From Rikenellaceae bacterium (GTDB lineage Bacteria; Bacteroidota; Bacteroidia; Bacteroidales; Rikenellaceae): 40,269 nucleotides of DNA. The stretch lies in NCBI GenBank assembly GCA_015060115.1, contig SUZB01000018.1, positions 1-40,269 on the forward strand, in the 5' to 3' direction. The position numbers were made by a program, and so were the translations under genes. Positions within the stretch are counted from its first letter, which is position 1. Every line of letters starts with the position of its first letter. Of the stretch, positions 15,847 through 24,326 are shown piece by piece. The notes below the pieces were generated by a model. The model saw only the letters and a list, made by a program, of their open reading frames with translations, was not told the DNA's origin and ran no database searches.

Positions 15847-16575
15847 ATGACAAAGTTAAGCGTAAATATCAATAAGATTGCCGTTGTGCGTAATTCGCGT
15901 GGCGGAAATATGCCCAATTTATTGGAGGCAGCACTCAATATCGAGCGTTTTGGCGCCGATGGTATCACCGTACACCCTCGTCCCGATGCTCGCCATATCC
16001 GCTACTCGGATGTCCGCGAGCTTAAGGCAAATATCGCTACCGAGCTGAATGTCGAGGGCAACCCTATCGAGAGCTTCTGTGAGCTTGTCGAGGAGGTGCG
16101 CCCTGCGCAGGTTACGCTCGTGCCCGATGCCGAGGATGCTATCACCTCGTCGGCAGGTTGGGATACGGTGAAGTATCGTGATTTTTTGAAGGCTATGGCC
16201 GACCGTTTCCACAAGGTGGGTATCCGTGTGTCAATCTTCGTAGACCCTGTTGTTGAGATGGTTACAGCGGCTAAGGAGTGTGGCGCCGACCGTGTCGAGC
16301 TATATACCGAGGCCTATGCCGCAGGCTATGCCGAGGATCGTGAGAGGGCTATTGCCCCCTATGTCGCTGCTGCCGAGGAGGCTCGCCGTGTAGGCTTGGG
16401 TCTTAACGCTGGCCACGACCTCAACACCGAGAATTTGCAATACTTCATCGAGCGTATTCCTTGGGTTGATGAGGTGTCTATCGGACACGCTCTTATCAGC
16501 GATGCTCTCTACTGGGGCTTGGAGAATACTGTGGCTATTTATCAGCGTTGCATCAGCCGCGCACAGCAGAAGTAG
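15847..16575 (+). CDS. pdxJ: Pyridoxine 5'-phosphate synthase
   Basis: 242 residues from ATG 15847 (MTKLSVNINKIAVVRNSRGG); an upstream ATG at 15805 would add 14 residues that do not fit the family. The enzyme condenses 1-deoxyxylulose 5-phosphate with 3-amino-2-oxopropyl phosphate in the last ring-forming step of vitamin B6 synthesis. The TIM-barrel motifs are visible: NINKIAVVRNSRG, GADGITVHPRPDARHI, LVPD and GLGLNAGHDLN. The CCA-adding enzyme follows after 3 bases, so the two are probably co-transcribed. PLP made by this pathway is the cofactor of the aminotransferase at 24912-26228. Confidence 0.95.
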   Translation: MTKLSVNINKIAVVRNSRGGNMPNLLEAALNIERFGADGITVHPRPDARHIRYSDVRELKANIATELNVEGNPIESFCELVEEVRPAQVTLVPDAEDAITSSAGWDTVKYRDFLKAMADRFHKVGIRVSIFVDPVVEMVTAAKECGADRVELYTEAYAAGYAEDRERAIAPYVAAAEEARRVGLGLNAGHDLNTENLQYFIERIPWVDEVSIGHALISDALYWGLENTVAIYQRCISRAQQK

Positions 16576-16578
16576 CCG

Positions 16579-17976
16579 ATGCCACTATCACACCCCATAT
16601 TTCAGCATATCAGCGAAGTTGTAGACCGCTTGGGCGTTGAGGCCTATGTGGTGGGAGGCTATGTCCGTGATCACTACCTTGGTCGCCCCTCGACAGATAT
16701 CGATGTTGTCGTTGTGGGTAGCGGTGTAGCTGTTGCCGAGGAGCTTGGCCGAGTGTTGCAGGCCAAGGTTACGATATATCGTACCTATGGCACAGCGATG
16801 TTGCGCTGGCAAGGCACTGAGGTGGAGTTCGTAGGTGCTCGCAAGGAGAGCTACTCGCCCGAATCGCGCAACCCACAGGTCGAGCCGGGCTCGTTGGAGG
16901 ACGACCAGCGTCGTCGCGACTTCACGATAAATGCTATGGCGTGGTCGCTTAACCGCGATAGCTTTGGCCAGTTGGTAGACCCCTTCGAGGGTATGTACGA
17001 CTTGGAGGATTGCATTATCCGCACACCGTGCGACCCCGAAAAGACCTTCTCGGACGACCCTCTGCGTATGATGCGTGCTGTGAGGTTTGCTTCGCAACTC
17101 GGCTTCGATATTGATGACGAGACCTTTGAGGGCATCATCGCTCAGGCGCACCGCATCGAGATAATTACTAAGGAGCGTATCTCGGTCGAGCTATCGAAGA
17201 TTATGGCATCGCCAGTGCCCTCTATCGGCCTTACGCTGATGCGCTCGGCGGGACTGTTGAAGTATGTACTCCCCGAACTCGACCGTATGGCGGGTGTTGA
17301 GCGCCGAGGTCGCCACGCACATAAGGACAACTTCGAGCATACGATGAAGGTGCTGGATAATGTGGCGAAGAAGAGCGATGATATTTGGCTTCGCTGGGCA
17401 GCTCTCTTCCACGATATAGGCAAGCCTGTAACAAAGGCATACGATAGAAATCTCGGTTGGACATTCCATCAGCACGAGGCCGTTGGCTCGAAGATGATAC
17501 CGCAACTATTCCGCCGTCTGAAGCTGCCGACAAACGAGCCTATGCGCTTTGTGCAGAAGATGGTCTTTCTGCATATGCGCCCCATTGTGCTCTCCGAGGA
17601 TATGGTGTCGGATTCGGCTGTTCGTCGCCTATTGTTCGAGGCGGGCGATGATGTCGAGAAGCTGATGATGCTCTGCGAGGCGGATATCACCTCCGGCAAC
17701 GACAACAAGGTGCAGCTCTATCTCAAGAATTTCGAGCTTGTGCGCCGTAAGATGCAGGATTTGGAGGAGAGAGATAGAGTGCGTAACTTCCAGCCACCTA
17801 TCACGGGCGATATGATTATGAAGATATATGGAGTGCCCCCATCGTCGGTTATTGGCGAAATTAAGGAGGTTATCAAGAACTCGATTCTCGATGGTATTAT
17901 CCCCAACGACTACGATGCTGCCTATGCCCTTATGGAGCAGGAGGCAGAAAAGAGAGGCTTATCGAAAAAAGAGTAG
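16579..17976 (+). CDS. CCA tRNA nucleotidyltransferase with HD domain
   Basis: 465 residues. The nucleotidyltransferase head has VVGGYVRD (24-31) and the metal-binding DID (40-42), then RRRDFTINAMA and DPLRMMRAVRFASQLGF, the class II CCA-adding pattern. An HD phosphohydrolase domain follows (HKDNFEHTM, then ALFHDIGKPVTK with His278-Asp279). It should add or repair the 3' CCA of tRNAs; neither tRNA in this window encodes CCA. It lies between pdxJ and a metallophosphoesterase with gaps of 3 bases on each side. A pure poly(A) polymerase is less likely given the HD domain and the context. Confidence 0.93.
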   Translation: MPLSHPIFQHISEVVDRLGVEAYVVGGYVRDHYLGRPSTDIDVVVVGSGVAVAEELGRVLQAKVTIYRTYGTAMLRWQGTEVEFVGARKESYSPESRNPQVEPGSLEDDQRRRDFTINAMAWSLNRDSFGQLVDPFEGMYDLEDCIIRTPCDPEKTFSDDPLRMMRAVRFASQLGFDIDDETFEGIIAQAHRIEIITKERISVELSKIMASPVPSIGLTLMRSAGLLKYVLPELDRMAGVERRGRHAHKDNFEHTMKVLDNVAKKSDDIWLRWAALFHDIGKPVTKAYDRNLGWTFHQHEAVGSKMIPQLFRRLKLPTNEPMRFVQKMVFLHMRPIVLSEDMVSDSAVRRLLFEAGDDVEKLMMLCEADITSGNDNKVQLYLKNFELVRRKMQDLEERDRVRNFQPPITGDMIMKIYGVPPSSVIGEIKEVIKNSILDGIIPNDYDAAYALMEQEAEKRGLSKKE

Positions 17977-17979
17977 CGA

Positions 17980-19047
17980 GTGATACCCTTTGCAATCATA
18001 TTTTTAGTTGTCTACCTCGGTGCTAACGCTTTCCTTGCTTGGCGCATATTCACTGCACTGGATATGTTGCCCGTCTGGGTGCGTGTTGTGGTCGTTGTGG
18101 CAATCTCGGCAATGGCTCTTATGCTCTTTGCCTCTATCGGTCTTCGCAATGTGGCGTTGCCTGAGGCTCTTATGCGCGCGATGTTTAATATAGGCTCGGT
18201 ATGGTTGGTTTTTCTGCTCTACTCTATCCTTGCAATCACCCTTTTTGATGTCGTGCATTGGGTTGTGCCCTCGTTGCGCTATGGCACTCTTATCGCCATT
18301 GTTTTAACCATATTCGTAATGCAGCTCGGCTATGTGCATTACCGCAATCCAAAGGTCGTGGAGCATAGTTTTAGTAGCGAGAAGATTAGTTCGCCTAAGC
18401 GCATCGTAGCAATTAGCGATGTGCACCTCGGCTATGGCACTAACCGCAGGGCATTGGAGCAGTATGTGGAGTTGATAAATGCACAAAACCCCGATATGGT
18501 GCTTATCGTGGGCGACCTTATAGATAACTCGGTACGCCCTGTTGAGGAGCAACGAATGGAGGAGGTGCTAAATAGGATTTCAGCCCCCGATGGTCTCTTT
18601 ATGGTCGTTGGTAACCACGAGTATATCAGCGGTATAGATGCTGTTGAGAGGTTTATTGATAAAACCGATATAACGCTTCTCAGAGATAGTGTTGCCCGTG
18701 TTGGCGAGATAGCTATCGTGGGGCGTGATGATAAAATGCGAGGTGAGCGTAAGCCTCTCTCGGAGCTTGCTCCGCGTGATGCCTATGTCGTAGTTCTCGA
18801 CCACCAGCCATCCTCTATCGAGGAGAGCGCCCAGCTGGGTGCTGACCTCCATATTTCGGGCCATACACACCGAGGTCAGGTGTGGCCGATAAATTGGCTT
18901 ACTGATGCTATCTTTGAGCAGAGCCACGGCCATCGTAAATGGCAAAATTCTGAAGTTATCGTATCCTCAGGTCTCTCGCTCTGGGGGCCTCCCTTCCGCA
19001 TCGGCACAGATAGCGAGCTGGTGGTAATTGTCTTGCAGCCAGAGTAA
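17980..19047 (+). CDS. Membrane-anchored metallophosphoesterase
   Basis: 355 residues from a GTG start (17980), 3 bases after the CCA enzyme. The N-terminal half has about four hydrophobic segments (roughly 1-25, 32-55, 66-90, 95-115). The catalytic domain follows with all five calcineurin-type motifs: SDVHLG (146-151), GDLIDN (178-183), GNHEY (211-215), a DHQP segment and GHTHRG (294-299). YkuE-like enzymes of this kind act on phosphoesters near the membrane; the substrate is not evident. The 3' third of the gene and its downstream spacer recur as a deleted fragment at 22267-22592. Confidence 0.9.
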   Translation: MIPFAIIFLVVYLGANAFLAWRIFTALDMLPVWVRVVVVVAISAMALMLFASIGLRNVALPEALMRAMFNIGSVWLVFLLYSILAITLFDVVHWVVPSLRYGTLIAIVLTIFVMQLGYVHYRNPKVVEHSFSSEKISSPKRIVAISDVHLGYGTNRRALEQYVELINAQNPDMVLIVGDLIDNSVRPVEEQRMEEVLNRISAPDGLFMVVGNHEYISGIDAVERFIDKTDITLLRDSVARVGEIAIVGRDDKMRGERKPLSELAPRDAYVVVLDHQPSSIEESAQLGADLHISGHTHRGQVWPINWLTDAIFEQSHGHRKWQNSEVIVSSGLSLWGPPFRIGTDSELVVIVLQPE

Positions 19048-19053
19048 GCGAAA

Positions 19054-19171
19054 GACCAAAGAGAAAAGAGAGAACAAAGAGACCATAGGGATTAGAGAGA
19101 GGTAGGGTATCACAAAAAGCCTTGTTGGCATCTTCCCTGTGGTCTCTATGCTCTTTGATGTCTCTTCGGTC
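19054..19171. repeat. Intergenic hairpin element (copy B)
   Basis: The left arm (19054-19093) and right arm (19131-19171) are complementary over about 40 bases with regular interruptions. Both begin GACC on their own 5'-outer strand and contain AGAGACCA-type units. The loop holds GGGTATCAC (19105-19113), the sequence found in the core of copy A. It is duplicated with 6 differences at 22447-22564. It may terminate the pdxJ operon and nrdG, which converge here. Confidence 0.65.
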
Positions 19172-19210
19172 ATATTACTCTCACTCTTTTCACTTTTTTA
19201 TCACCCTTGA

Positions 19211-19714
19211 TTATTCTATCAGATACACTTTGTTAAATTGAAGTGATTTTGGTACATCAATGATTCTTTGATTTCGGCTTCCTCTAAAATGCAATGACAA
19301 ATCTCGTTCTGCCTCGATATAGCGACCATCAACAATTACATCACATAACTCAACTAATTTGCGACGAAGAGGATGCTTGAGCAAATCTTCGAAACGGTAT
19401 CCTGTATAGCACCAGATTGTTTTATCGGTCTGCTCTTTTATCATCTGCGCCAACTGAATAAAACCTTCAGGGTGGAACATCGGGTCGCCACCGGTAAAGG
19501 TAACATTCATATCGGCATCGACTATCAATCGGAACAACTCCTCTATTTCAATGGCTTCGCCACCATATTCGTCCCACGATTGCGGATTATGACAACCCAC
19601 GCAATGGTTTTCGCACCCCGCGCAATATAGCGAGGTGCGAAGCCCGATACCATCGACTGAAGTGCCATACTTTATATCGAGGATGCGAATGCTATTTGTG
19701 GATAACTCGGTCAT
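19211..19714 (-). CDS. nrdG: Anaerobic ribonucleotide reductase activating protein
   Basis: 167 residues. This radical-SAM enzyme makes the glycyl radical on NrdD. The iron-sulfur motif CENHCVGC (Cys34, Cys38, Cys41) lies in the usual place after GTSVDGIGLRTSLYCAG, and NVTFTGGDPMFHPEG supplies the SAM-binding GGDP. It starts inside nrdD (23-base overlap), so translation is coupled. The length and both motifs are normal. The pair is flanked by duplicated sequence (see the fragment at 22267-22592). Confidence 0.96.
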   Translation of the reverse strand: MTELSTNSIRILDIKYGTSVDGIGLRTSLYCAGCENHCVGCHNPQSWDEYGGEAIEIEELFRLIVDADMNVTFTGGDPMFHPEGFIQLAQMIKEQTDKTIWCYTGYRFEDLLKHPLRRKLVELCDVIVDGRYIEAERDLSLHFRGSRNQRIIDVPKSLQFNKVYLIE

Positions 19715-21899
19715 TCAGCTCTGCCAATTTAGCCTTATTCCAACGCTCGGTTGTTCCAACAAGGTAACCTGTAATACGCTGCAACTTATCAATATTCTCG
19801 CTACCACATTTAGGACATACCTCCAATTCCTGCTGAGCATCCTCATAACCGCAATTCATACAGCGGTTACGATTGTGATTCACCGAAGAGTAACCGATAT
19901 CGTACTTATCCATCAAATCCACGATATCCATAATGGCCTGAGGATTGTGCGTAGCATCGCCATCAATTTCGATATAGAAAATATGACCACCACGAGTAAG
20001 CTCGTGATACGGAGCCTCTACTTCAGCCTTATGCTTGGGTGAACACTTGTAATATACAGGAATGTGGTTGGAGTTGGTGTAGTAAATCTTGTCGGTTACA
20101 CCCTTAATTTCGCCAAACTTTTTACGGTCAATGCGTGTAAAACGACCAGACAAGCCCTCGGCAGGAGTTGCCAATACCGAGAAATTGTGCTGATAACGCT
20201 CCGAGAATTCGTTTGCTCTATCTCTCATATAGGTAACAATACGCAAGCCTAAGGCCTGTGCCTCCTCGCTTTCGCCGTGGTGTTTGCCCGTAAGGGCTAT
20301 TAGGCACTCGGCCAAACCTATAAAACCAATGCCGAGTGTACCCTGATTGATTACTCCACCTATAACATCATTAGGTTTCAGGTTCTCACACCCCATCCAC
20401 AACGACGACATAAGCAACGGGAATTGCTTGGCAAGAGCCGTCTTTTGGAAATCATAACGGTCACAAAGCTGCTTGGCGGTAATCTCCAATAACTCATCTA
20501 ATTTGGCGAAGAAACTCTCAATACGGCACGCCTTATCCTCAATATCCATACACTCTATGGCAAGACGCACGATATTGATTGTAGAGAACGAGAGGTTTCC
20601 GCGGGCGATAGATGTCTTCTCGCCAAAACGATTCTCGAAAACTCGGGTGCGGCAACCCATCGTAGCCACCTCATATTGGTAGCGCTTAGGGTCATCCTCA
20701 CGCCACTTCTCATGATGATTGTATGTTGCATCCAGATTCACAAAGTTGGGAAAGAAACGGCGTGCTGCAACCTTGCAAGCCATTTGGTAAAGGTCGTAGT
20801 TACGATCCTCAGGCAGATAGCTCACACCTCGCTTCTTCTTCCAAATCTGAATAGGGAAAATGGCTGTCGATCCACCGCCTACACCTTCGTAAGTTGATTG
20901 TAACAACTCACGAATGATACAACGACCTTCGGCAGAGGTGTCGGTGCCATAATTGATAGATGAAAAGACGACCTGATTTCCTCCTCGCGAATGGATGGTA
21001 TTCATATTGTGGATAAATGCCTCCATTGACTGATGCACGCGATTAATAGTGCGGTTGATAGCGTGCTGCTTGAAACGCACATCACCCTGCAAGAAATCCA
21101 AATCGCCATAGATATAATCCTCAATCTCGGCCTCGTAGAGATGTTTTAGGTCAATACCCGTCAATTTCTCGATGGTCTTAACCTCTTCGATATAACTGCG
21201 ACGCACATATGGGGCAAGGTAGAAGTCAAAAGCTGGAATTGCCTGACCGCCGTGCATCTCGTTCTGCACGGTCTCCATCGAAATACAAGCCATTATAGAT
21301 GCTGTCTCGATGCGCTTTGTCGGGCGACTCTCGCCATGTCCTGCCTGGAAACCGTGTTCAAGGATTTTATCCAAAGGGTGCTGAATGCAAGTAAGCGATT
21401 TTGTGGGATAGTAGTCCTTGTCGTGAATATGCAGATAGTTATTTCTTACCGCCCACAAGGTCTGCTCCGACAGAAGATAATCATCCACAAAAGGTTTTGT
21501 TGTCTCCGATGCAAACTTCATCATCATACCTGCTGGGGTATCGGCATTCATATTGGCATTTTCGCGCGTTACATCGTTCGACTTTGCCTCCACAATTTCG
21601 AGGAACATCTCGCGAGTCTTTGCCTTACGAGCTATGCTTCGCTTATCGCGATAAGCGATATAGCTCTTGGCAACCTCCTTGCGAGGTGAAGCCATTAACT
21701 CCAACTCGACCATATCTTGAATCTCCTCTACTGAAGATTGCTCCTTACCTCGAAACTCTATGCGGTCAACAATTTTATAGACGAGAACTTCGTCCTCGCC
21801 AGCCTCGGTCGTAAGCATCGCCTTGCGTATAGCTGCAGCGATTTTCTCGCGGTTAAAACCGACGATGCGACCATCTCTCTTTACTACTGTCTGTATCAT
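19692..21899 (-). CDS. nrdD: Anaerobic (class III) ribonucleoside-triphosphate reductase
   Basis: 735 residues. It reduces ribonucleotides to deoxyribonucleotides without oxygen. An ATP-cone regulatory domain (1-95, VVKRDGRIVGFNREKIAAAIRKAM) is followed by the reductase barrel and the C-terminal zinc site (Cys680, 683, 695, 698). The radical Gly711 lies in RITGYLVGTTERW. A cobalamin riboswitch in its leader (22019-22197) implies repression when B12 is present, which makes sense if the genome also has a B12-dependent class II reductase. By eye, its third codon positions are less G/C-rich than in the neighbouring ior genes, which supports a separate history; a codon-usage count would settle this. 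Confidence 0.96.
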   Translation of the reverse strand: MIQTVVKRDGRIVGFNREKIAAAIRKAMLTTEAGEDEVLVYKIVDRIEFRGKEQSSVEEIQDMVELELMASPRKEVAKSYIAYRDKRSIARKAKTREMFLEIVEAKSNDVTRENANMNADTPAGMMMKFASETTKPFVDDYLLSEQTLWAVRNNYLHIHDKDYYPTKSLTCIQHPLDKILEHGFQAGHGESRPTKRIETASIMACISMETVQNEMHGGQAIPAFDFYLAPYVRRSYIEEVKTIEKLTGIDLKHLYEAEIEDYIYGDLDFLQGDVRFKQHAINRTINRVHQSMEAFIHNMNTIHSRGGNQVVFSSINYGTDTSAEGRCIIRELLQSTYEGVGGGSTAIFPIQIWKKKRGVSYLPEDRNYDLYQMACKVAARRFFPNFVNLDATYNHHEKWREDDPKRYQYEVATMGCRTRVFENRFGEKTSIARGNLSFSTINIVRLAIECMDIEDKACRIESFFAKLDELLEITAKQLCDRYDFQKTALAKQFPLLMSSLWMGCENLKPNDVIGGVINQGTLGIGFIGLAECLIALTGKHHGESEEAQALGLRIVTYMRDRANEFSERYQHNFSVLATPAEGLSGRFTRIDRKKFGEIKGVTDKIYYTNSNHIPVYYKCSPKHKAEVEAPYHELTRGGHIFYIEIDGDATHNPQAIMDIVDLMDKYDIGYSSVNHNRNRCMNCGYEDAQQELEVCPKCGSENIDKLQRITGYLVGTTERWNKAKLAELNDRVIHK

Positions 21900-22018
21900 A
21901 ATGCATTAATTTATAAATTACACACCTATGATACTTGCGGGGAATGTTGCAGATGAAATCTATCTTCTTTTGCAGACTTAATCTTTGACGCTCTATCTCC
22001 CGAAAGCATCTAAAAACA

Positions 22019-22197
22019 GATAAAGGCAGGTCTTCTGACTTGTTCCCTCCGTGCGGCCTTCCCACCCTGCGGGCAGTGACCATTGAGAAAGCACGGAGCA
22101 TAATGAAACTCACAGCTACGGGTATAGTCTCGGATTTACACCGATGTTCCCTTTTCATTCTTGGCGGCTGATGCCACCTCGAACACCTTAATCTGAT
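22019..22197 (-). promoter_or_regulatory. Cobalamin riboswitch in the nrdDG leader
   Basis: On the minus strand the conserved blocks appear in order: GGGAACATCGGTGTAAATCC (fits GGGAA-n-GGTG-n-AAATCC), then GTCACTGCCCGCAGGGTGGG, then the B12 box AGTCAGAAGACCTGCC (22040-22025). The transcript runs from the promoter at 22199-22206 into nrdD. The segment between the B12 box and the ATG (about 125 bases) must hold the expression platform; I see no clear terminator there, so control of translation or an undetected structure is possible. Confidence 0.93.
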
Positions 22198-22198
22198 G

Positions 22199-22206
22199 CA
22201 AAGGTA
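22199..22206 (-). promoter_or_regulatory. nrdDG promoter (-7 box)
   Basis: TACCTTTG on the minus strand (22206-22199). No good TTG lies at 19-21 bases upstream; instead that region is occupied by a long inverted repeat, so an activator or repressor may set its strength. Confidence 0.55.
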
Positions 22207-22210
22207 ATAA

Positions 22211-22255
22211 AAAGTCGCAATAATTAGCACTCTACGGGCTAATTATTACGACTTT
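22211..22255. repeat. 18-bp inverted repeat beside the nrdDG promoter
   Basis: AAAGTCGCAATAATTAGC (22211-22228) and GCTAATTATTACGACTTT (22238-22255) are complementary except for one position, with a 9-base loop. It spans the place of the -33 element. It could be an operator for a dimeric regulator, or a terminator insulating the promoter, since the minus strand ends in TTTTT. Confidence 0.6.
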
Positions 22256-22266
22256 ATGAGCATTTT

Positions 22267-22592
22267 TAGGATTTCAGCCCCCGATGGTCTCTTTATGACC
22301 ATTGGTAACCACGAGTATATCAGCGGTATAGATGCTGTTGAGAGGTTTGTTGATAAGACCGATATAACGCTTCTCAGAGATAGCGTTGCCCGCATTGGTG
22401 AGATAGCGAGCTGGTGGTAATTGTCTTGCAGCCAGAGTAAGCGAAAGACCAAAGAGAAAAGAGAGAACAAAGCGTCCATAGGGATTAGAGAGAGGTAGGG
22501 TATCACAAAAAGCCTTGTCCGCATCTTCCCTGTGGTCTCTATGCTCTTTGTGGTCTCTTCGGTCATATTACTCTCACTCTTTTCACTTTTTT
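22267..22592 (+). pseudogene. Duplicated, internally deleted 3' fragment of the metallophosphoesterase gene
   Basis: 22267-22407 matches 18573-18713 (9 differences, all transitions), and 22408-22592 matches 19015-19199 (6 differences), with no gap other than one 301-base deletion. The deletion falls exactly between two AGATAGC copies of the original (18707-18713 and 19008-19014). The copy includes the last codons, the stop codon and the intergenic hairpin element. It lacks the start, the catalytic His motif and any promoter. It lies on the same strand as the parent, so nrdDG sits between direct repeats. Confidence 0.93.
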
Positions 22593-22665
22593 TCGTAAAA
22601 AATTTCGTGCCTCAAAAAATTTTTCGTAACTTTGGCAATTAGACAAACCTAAAACATTTAATGAT
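22593..22665 (+). promoter_or_regulatory. iorA promoter region
   Basis: TAACTTTG at 22627-22634 is a good -7 box, with the ATG 31 bases on. A consensus -33 is not visible. The sequence just upstream is AT-rich. Confidence 0.5.
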
Positions 22666-24291
22666 ATGAGAAAACTACTTCTCGGTGACGAGGCCATTGC
22701 TCAGGCCGCCATCGACTCTGGTCTGTCGGGTGTCTATGCATACCCCGGTACTCCGTCAACCGAAATTACCGAATTCATTCAGCTACGCGAGGAGAAGCGT
22801 GGCGAGGCTCAGGACAAGATTTTCTGCCGCTGGGCAACCAACGAGAAGACCGCTATGGAGGGTGCTCTCGGTATGTCGTATATGGGTAAGCGTGCCCTCG
22901 TATGTATGAAGCATGTGGGTATGAATGTTGCTGCCGACCCCTTCGTAAACTCGGCTATGACCGGTGTTAATGGTGGTTTGGTTGTGGTAGCTGCCGATGA
23001 CCCCTCGATGCACTCATCGCAGAACGAGCAGGACTCGCGCTTCTATGGCAAGTTCGCTATGATGCCCATCTTCGAGCCCTCATCACAGCAGGAGGCCTAC
23101 GAGATGACCCGTGCAGCGTTCGACCTCTCGGAGGCTGTTAAGCTCCCCGTTTTGATGCGTGTTACTACCCGTATGGCGCACTCGCGTGCCGTTGTTAATG
23201 TAACCGAGGAGCCTCGCAAGCAGAACGAGATCAACCGTCCTGAGGATGTACGCACATGGATTTTGCTCCCCGCATTCGCCAAGAAGCGCTATGTGAAGCT
23301 CTTGGAGCAGCAGGACGACCTTATGAAGGCATCGTTGGAGTCGAAGTACAACTTCTACCGCAAGGGCTCAAAGCCTGAGCTTGGCGTAATCTGCACAGGT
23401 ATCGCCTATAACTACTATATGGAGAATGTAGCGGGTGCAGAGGAGCGTAGCGTGGTTAAGGTGTCGCAGTACCCCTTGCCCGTAGCTCTTATCGAGAAGA
23501 TGGTAGAGGATGGCGCTAAGGAGATCCTCGTTATGGAGGAGGGCCAGCCCGTTGTTGAGGAGATGGTACGCGCTATCGTGCCCTCGACCGTTGCTGTTAA
23601 GGGTCGCTTGACAGGTGATCTTCCCCGTGTAGGTGAGCTCACCCCCGACTCTGTTCGTAAGTCGCTCGGCATGGAGGCTTTGGAGAACTTGGAGGCTGAT
23701 GACCTTGTAGTAGCTCGTCCCCCCGCATTGTGTCAGGGCTGTGGCCACCGCGATATGTACAAGGCGTTGAACGAGGTTGCTGCCGAGTACGAGAATCCCC
23801 GTATCTTCGGCGATATCGGTTGCTACACTCTCGGTGCTTTGCCTCCCTTCCAGGCTCTTCACGCCTGCGTAGAGATGGGTGCATCTATCACTATGGCTAA
23901 GGGTGCTTCGGATGCTGGTCAGTTCCCCGCATTCGCAGTTATCGGCGACTCTACCTTCACTCACTCAGGTATGACCGGTCTGTTGGACTGCGTGAACTCA
24001 CGCGCCAATGTCGTTGTCGTTATCTCGGATAACCTCACCACAGGTATGACAGGTGGTCAGGACTCTGCAGGTACAGGCAAGTTGGAGGATATCTGCCGTG
24101 GCTTGGGCGTTCACCCCGACCATGTTCGCGTAGTAGTGCCTCTGCCCAAGAATATGGAGGAGATCAAGAATACTATTCGTGAGGAGGTTGAGTACAACGG
24201 TGTATCTGTTATCATTCCTCGTCGTGAGTGTATCCAGACTGCAAAGCGTCACGCCAAGGCTCGTGCAGCCGCTGCAGCAAAGAAAGAGTAA
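22666..24291 (+). CDS. iorA: Indolepyruvate ferredoxin oxidoreductase, alpha subunit
   Basis: 541 residues. With IorB it oxidatively decarboxylates aryl-pyruvates (indole-, phenyl- or hydroxyphenylpyruvate) to aryl-acetyl-CoA, reducing ferredoxin. The N-terminal pyruvate-binding domain starts LLGDEAIAQAAIDSGLSGVYAYPGTPSTEI. The thiamine diphosphate domain contains RPPALCQGCGHRDMY, then GDIGCYTLG and GDSTFTHSGMTG. Classical archaeal IorA carries a further C-terminal ferredoxin domain with two 4Fe-4S clusters; here the chain ends in an Ala/Lys-rich tail and I find no Cys cluster. It is followed by iorB (35-base gap) and an aminotransferase. Confidence 0.93.
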   Translation: MRKLLLGDEAIAQAAIDSGLSGVYAYPGTPSTEITEFIQLREEKRGEAQDKIFCRWATNEKTAMEGALGMSYMGKRALVCMKHVGMNVAADPFVNSAMTGVNGGLVVVAADDPSMHSSQNEQDSRFYGKFAMMPIFEPSSQQEAYEMTRAAFDLSEAVKLPVLMRVTTRMAHSRAVVNVTEEPRKQNEINRPEDVRTWILLPAFAKKRYVKLLEQQDDLMKASLESKYNFYRKGSKPELGVICTGIAYNYYMENVAGAEERSVVKVSQYPLPVALIEKMVEDGAKEILVMEEGQPVVEEMVRAIVPSTVAVKGRLTGDLPRVGELTPDSVRKSLGMEALENLEADDLVVARPPALCQGCGHRDMYKALNEVAAEYENPRIFGDIGCYTLGALPPFQALHACVEMGASITMAKGASDAGQFPAFAVIGDSTFTHSGMTGLLDCVNSRANVVVVISDNLTTGMTGGQDSAGTGKLEDICRGLGVHPDHVRVVVPLPKNMEEIKNTIREEVEYNGVSVIIPRRECIQTAKRHAKARAAAAAKKE

Positions 24292-24326
24292 GTCCGCTTA
24301 ATGCTAATCAATAACACGAAACAACA

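Noticed and set aside
22246..22566. Minus-strand frame (MTEETTKSIETTGKM) similar to one at 18967-19173
   Set aside because: The two look like a conserved small protein family only because the DNA is duplicated. Both are antisense to the gene end and the hairpin element.
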